Origin: Caenispirillum salinarum AK4
GTDB lineage: Bacteria > Pseudomonadota > Alphaproteobacteria > Rhodospirillales > Rhodospirillaceae
DNA length: 64,000 nt
Assembly (NCBI RefSeq): GCF_000315795.1
Contig: NZ_ANHY01000019.1
Span: forward strand, 62,001 to 126,000
Direction of reading: 5' to 3'
Shown here: positions 62,356 to 64,000 of the stretch, in pieces
Position numbering within the stretch: position 1 is the first letter of the stretch
Layout: each line of letters begins with the position of its first letter
Program-made: the position numbers and the translations under genes
Notes under the pieces: model-generated
Told to the model about the DNA's origin: nothing
The model's input: only the letters and a program-made list of their open reading frames with translations
Databases searched by the model: none

Positions 62356-62523
62356 CCACCAAGACACCAAGACACCAAGGCTTTCCGGCTGCGCCGGAAT
62401 GATGATGCGAGGGAGGCACGGGCTCCCTCGCGCTCCCTCGGTTACTGAAGGATCAAACCTGGGAAGCCAGGACCTCAAGAGCATGATGGCGCGCCTTCGC
62501 GCGCTGTCTTGGTGCCTTGGTGG
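62356..62523 (+). repeat. Dispersed palindromic repeat, copy 2 of 2 (CACCAAG terminal inverted repeats)
   Basis: CCACCAAGACACCAAG at the left end is inverted at the right end as CTTGGTGCCTTGGTGG. Inside are CTTTCCGGCTGCGCCGGAA, GAGGGAGGC/GGGCTCCCTC and ATGGCGCGCCTTCGCGCGC, the same order as at 2541-2727. It lies between a terminator and the norQ promoter box. Confidence 0.78.
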
Positions 62524-62541
62524 TTTTCCTCACAAGCCCCG

Positions 62542-62555
62542 TTGACCAGGGTCAA
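62542..62555 (+). promoter_or_regulatory. FNR/Dnr-type box upstream of norQ
   Basis: TTGACCAGGGTCAA (TTGAC-N4-GTCAA). Activation at -41.5 would start transcription near 62590, 33 bases before the norQ start chosen here. Confidence 0.7.
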
Positions 62556-62622
62556 GGCCCCCACCCGCCGCCAGGTCCATCCTCGGGCCATGATGACGGA
62601 TACCAACGCCCCGAGGACTGCC

Positions 62623-63447
62623 ATGCCCCACGACGTCGCCGCCCCCCGCGCGGGCGAGACCGCCGCCACGCCCGATGTGCCCTACTACCTGCCCACCGGC
62701 ACGGAACGGGCGCTGTTCGAGACCGCGCACAAGAACCGCCTGCCGCTTCTGCTGAAAGGCCCGACCGGCTGCGGCAAGACGCGCTTCGTCGCCCACATGG
62801 CCGCCCGCCTGGGCCTGCCGCTGCACACCGTGTCCTGCCACGACGACCTGACCGCCGCCGACCTGACCGGCCGCTACCTGCTGAAGGGCGGCGAGACGGT
62901 ATGGGTGGACGGCCCGCTGACCCGCGCGGTGCGCGAGGGCGGCATCTGCTACCTGGATGAAGTGGTGGAGGCCCGCAAGGACGTGACCGTCGTCCTCCAC
63001 CCGCTCACCGACGACCGCCGCCTGCTGCCGCTGGAGCGGACCGGCGAGCTGCTGGAGGCGCCGGACAACTTCATGCTCGTGGTGTCGTACAACCCCGGCT
63101 ACCAGAACGTGCTGAAAAGCCTCAAGCCCTCCACCCGCCAGCGCTTCCTGGCGCTGGACATGGGCTATCCGGCCCCCGAGCAGGAAACGCAGGTCGTCGT
63201 GTCGGAAACCGGCATCGAGACCGACCGCGCCCAGATGCTGGTGATGGTCGCCAACCGCATCCGCGGACTTCAGGGCGTCGACCTGGAGGAAGCCGTCTCC
63301 ACGCGCCTGCTGGTGTACTGCGCCACCCTGCTGCAGGCCGGCCGGCCGCTGAACGAGGCCGTGCAGGCCGCCATCATCGAGCCGTTGAGCGATGAGGCGG
63401 ACGTGAAACAGGGGCTGTTCGAGACCATCGACGCGCTGTTGGGGTGA
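62623..63447 (+). CDS. norQ: Nitric oxide reductase activation ATPase
   Basis: NorQ is an AAA+ MoxR-type ATPase that, with NorD, inserts the non-haem iron of NorB. The product of about 274 residues has Walker A LLKGPTGCGKTRFVAHMA, Walker B GGICYLDEVVEARKDVT, sensor region LVVSYNPGYQNVLKSLKPST and the arginine-finger segment RQRFLALDMGYPAPE. I used ATG 62623, with GAGGA five bases upstream; ATGs at 62590 and 62593 coincide with the predicted transcription start and are less likely. norD follows after 86 bases. Confidence 0.94.
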   Translation: MPHDVAAPRAGETAATPDVPYYLPTGTERALFETAHKNRLPLLLKGPTGCGKTRFVAHMAARLGLPLHTVSCHDDLTAADLTGRYLLKGGETVWVDGPLTRAVREGGICYLDEVVEARKDVTVVLHPLTDDRRLLPLERTGELLEAPDNFMLVVSYNPGYQNVLKSLKPSTRQRFLALDMGYPAPEQETQVVVSETGIETDRAQMLVMVANRIRGLQGVDLEEAVSTRLLVYCATLLQAGRPLNEAVQAAIIEPLSDEADVKQGLFETIDALLG

Positions 63448-63456
63448 CACCAAAGC

Positions 63457-63512
63457 GGGGGCTTCCGCCCCCGGCCCCCGATTGGGAGGCGCAGCCTCCC
63501 AAACCCTCCAGT
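63457..63512 (+). repeat. GC-rich double hairpin between norQ and norD
   Basis: GCGGGGGCTTCCGCCCCCG, a short CCCCCG linker, then TTGGGAGGCGCAGCCTCCCAAA. The plan (two palindromes joined by a C-rich linker, placed directly after a stop codon) is like the units behind leuA and the ArsC-like gene, but the sequence differs. It could trim norD expression relative to norQ. Confidence 0.55.
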
Positions 63513-63533
63513 TTTTCAAAGTGGAAGGCCGAC

Positions 63534-64000
63534 ATGAGCCTCCTCGAGATTTTTGAACCGGAAGAATACGTTGGGCGCTTCTGGCACCGGCTGGTGGGCC
63601 AGGCGCAAACGTATCCCCGCCATCCCGATGGTGCCGTCAAGCTGGCCGACATACGACCCGTGCTGGGCGTCGTCTTCCGTGGCCTGGGCGGCGACCGCGC
63701 CGTGGAGCTGGCCGCCGCCGGACAGGAGGAAAGCGGCCACCGCCTCACGTTGCGCCAAAGGCTGGGCATGGCGGCGGAAAGCCTGCCCGCCGCCAGCCTG
63801 GGCGAGGCCGCCTTGCGCCTGCCCGAACGCCTCGACATCTTTCCAAGCGCCGAAGACAACCGCCGCCTCTACATCTGGCTGACGGCCTTCTTCGCCGCCG
63901 CGCCGGCCGTGCCCGCCGTCCAGGACACGGACCCTCTGCGCCGCGACCTCCGCGCCCTGCGCATCGCCCGCGCGGCCACCCATGCGGCGCTGGAGCAGTT
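63534..64000 (+). CDS. norD: Nitric oxide reductase activation protein, cut by the window edge
   Basis: The visible 155 residues start MSLLEIFEPEEYVGRFWHRL and match the N-terminus of NorD, the partner of NorQ in NO reductase maturation; the metal-binding VWA domain expected at the C-terminus lies beyond the window. GGAAGG precedes the ATG. It follows norQ with a palindromic repeat in between. Confidence 0.85.
   Translation, partial: MSLLEIFEPEEYVGRFWHRLVGQAQTYPRHPDGAVKLADIRPVLGVVFRGLGGDRAVELAAAGQEESGHRLTLRQRLGMAAESLPAASLGEAALRLPERLDIFPSAEDNRRLYIWLTAFFAAAPAVPAVQDTDPLRRDLRALRIARAATHAALEQ

Overview
The window is a 64 kb chromosomal piece of a very GC-rich alphaproteobacterium, most likely a halotolerant, facultatively denitrifying member of the Rhodospirillales. 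The evidence is 5-aminolevulinate synthase (the C4 haem route) in two copies, an NDUFS4-like complex I accessory protein, an ELM1-family protein, a complete ectoine/hydroxyectoine operon and a cNor-type nitric oxide reductase cluster. I saw no rRNA, tRNA, CRISPR array, insertion sequence or integrated phage.

Layout. 1-13.5 kb: TSUP exporter (cut by the window edge), universal stress protein, FAH-family hydrolase, an unknown protein, hydroxypyruvate isomerase, hemN, a holin-like small protein with a vanadium haloperoxidase, a periplasmic rhodanese, a FocA/NirC-type channel, pyrE, enoyl-CoA hydratase and an ELM1-like protein. 13.5-16.5 kb: leuA behind a leucine-rich and probably leaderless leader peptide, then a PIN toxin/antitoxin/small-protein operon. 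16.7-22 kb: flavin monooxygenase, ArsC-like protein, LysE exporter, and a ribosome-modification pair (cupin hydroxylase plus FtsJ-type methyltransferase) whose second gene has a compositionally foreign 3' third. 22-26 kb: ectABCD on the minus strand. 26-34 kb: HicB-like protein, small membrane proteins, a HhH-GPD-like protein, a PAS_5 protein, a soluble FtsK and a universal stress protein. 33-45 kb: thioredoxin-NHL protein, first hemA, a GAF/degenerate-GGDEF protein, a PadR regulator with its operator, SDR, SRAP, BLUF, LysE, Usp, a phosphotransferase-kinase fusion, and a MntA/HepT-like toxin-antitoxin pair. 45-50 kb: RND efflux pair divergent from a BigR/SqrR-type ArsR repressor and a DUF2892 protein. 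50-54.5 kb: a substrate-binding protein with a hybrid histidine kinase. 54.5-64 kb: nitric oxide region.

The nitric oxide region is the most coherent system. norC-norB-(DUF4142) and norQ-norD run rightward. A five-gene leftward operon carries a second hemA, a DUF454 protein, a tandem DUF2249 protein, a polytopic membrane protein and a hemerythrin. A CbiX-like gene starts divergently from that operon. Four FNR/Dnr-type boxes (TTGAx-N4-rTCAA) lie in front of hemA2, cbiX, norC and norQ, so the whole block looks like one oxygen/NO-controlled regulon that couples haem supply to NO reductase assembly.

Several families of dispersed palindromic repeats sit between genes. Two starts, the leuA leader peptide and the ArsR gene, lie exactly where transcription should begin, which suggests leaderless mRNAs.
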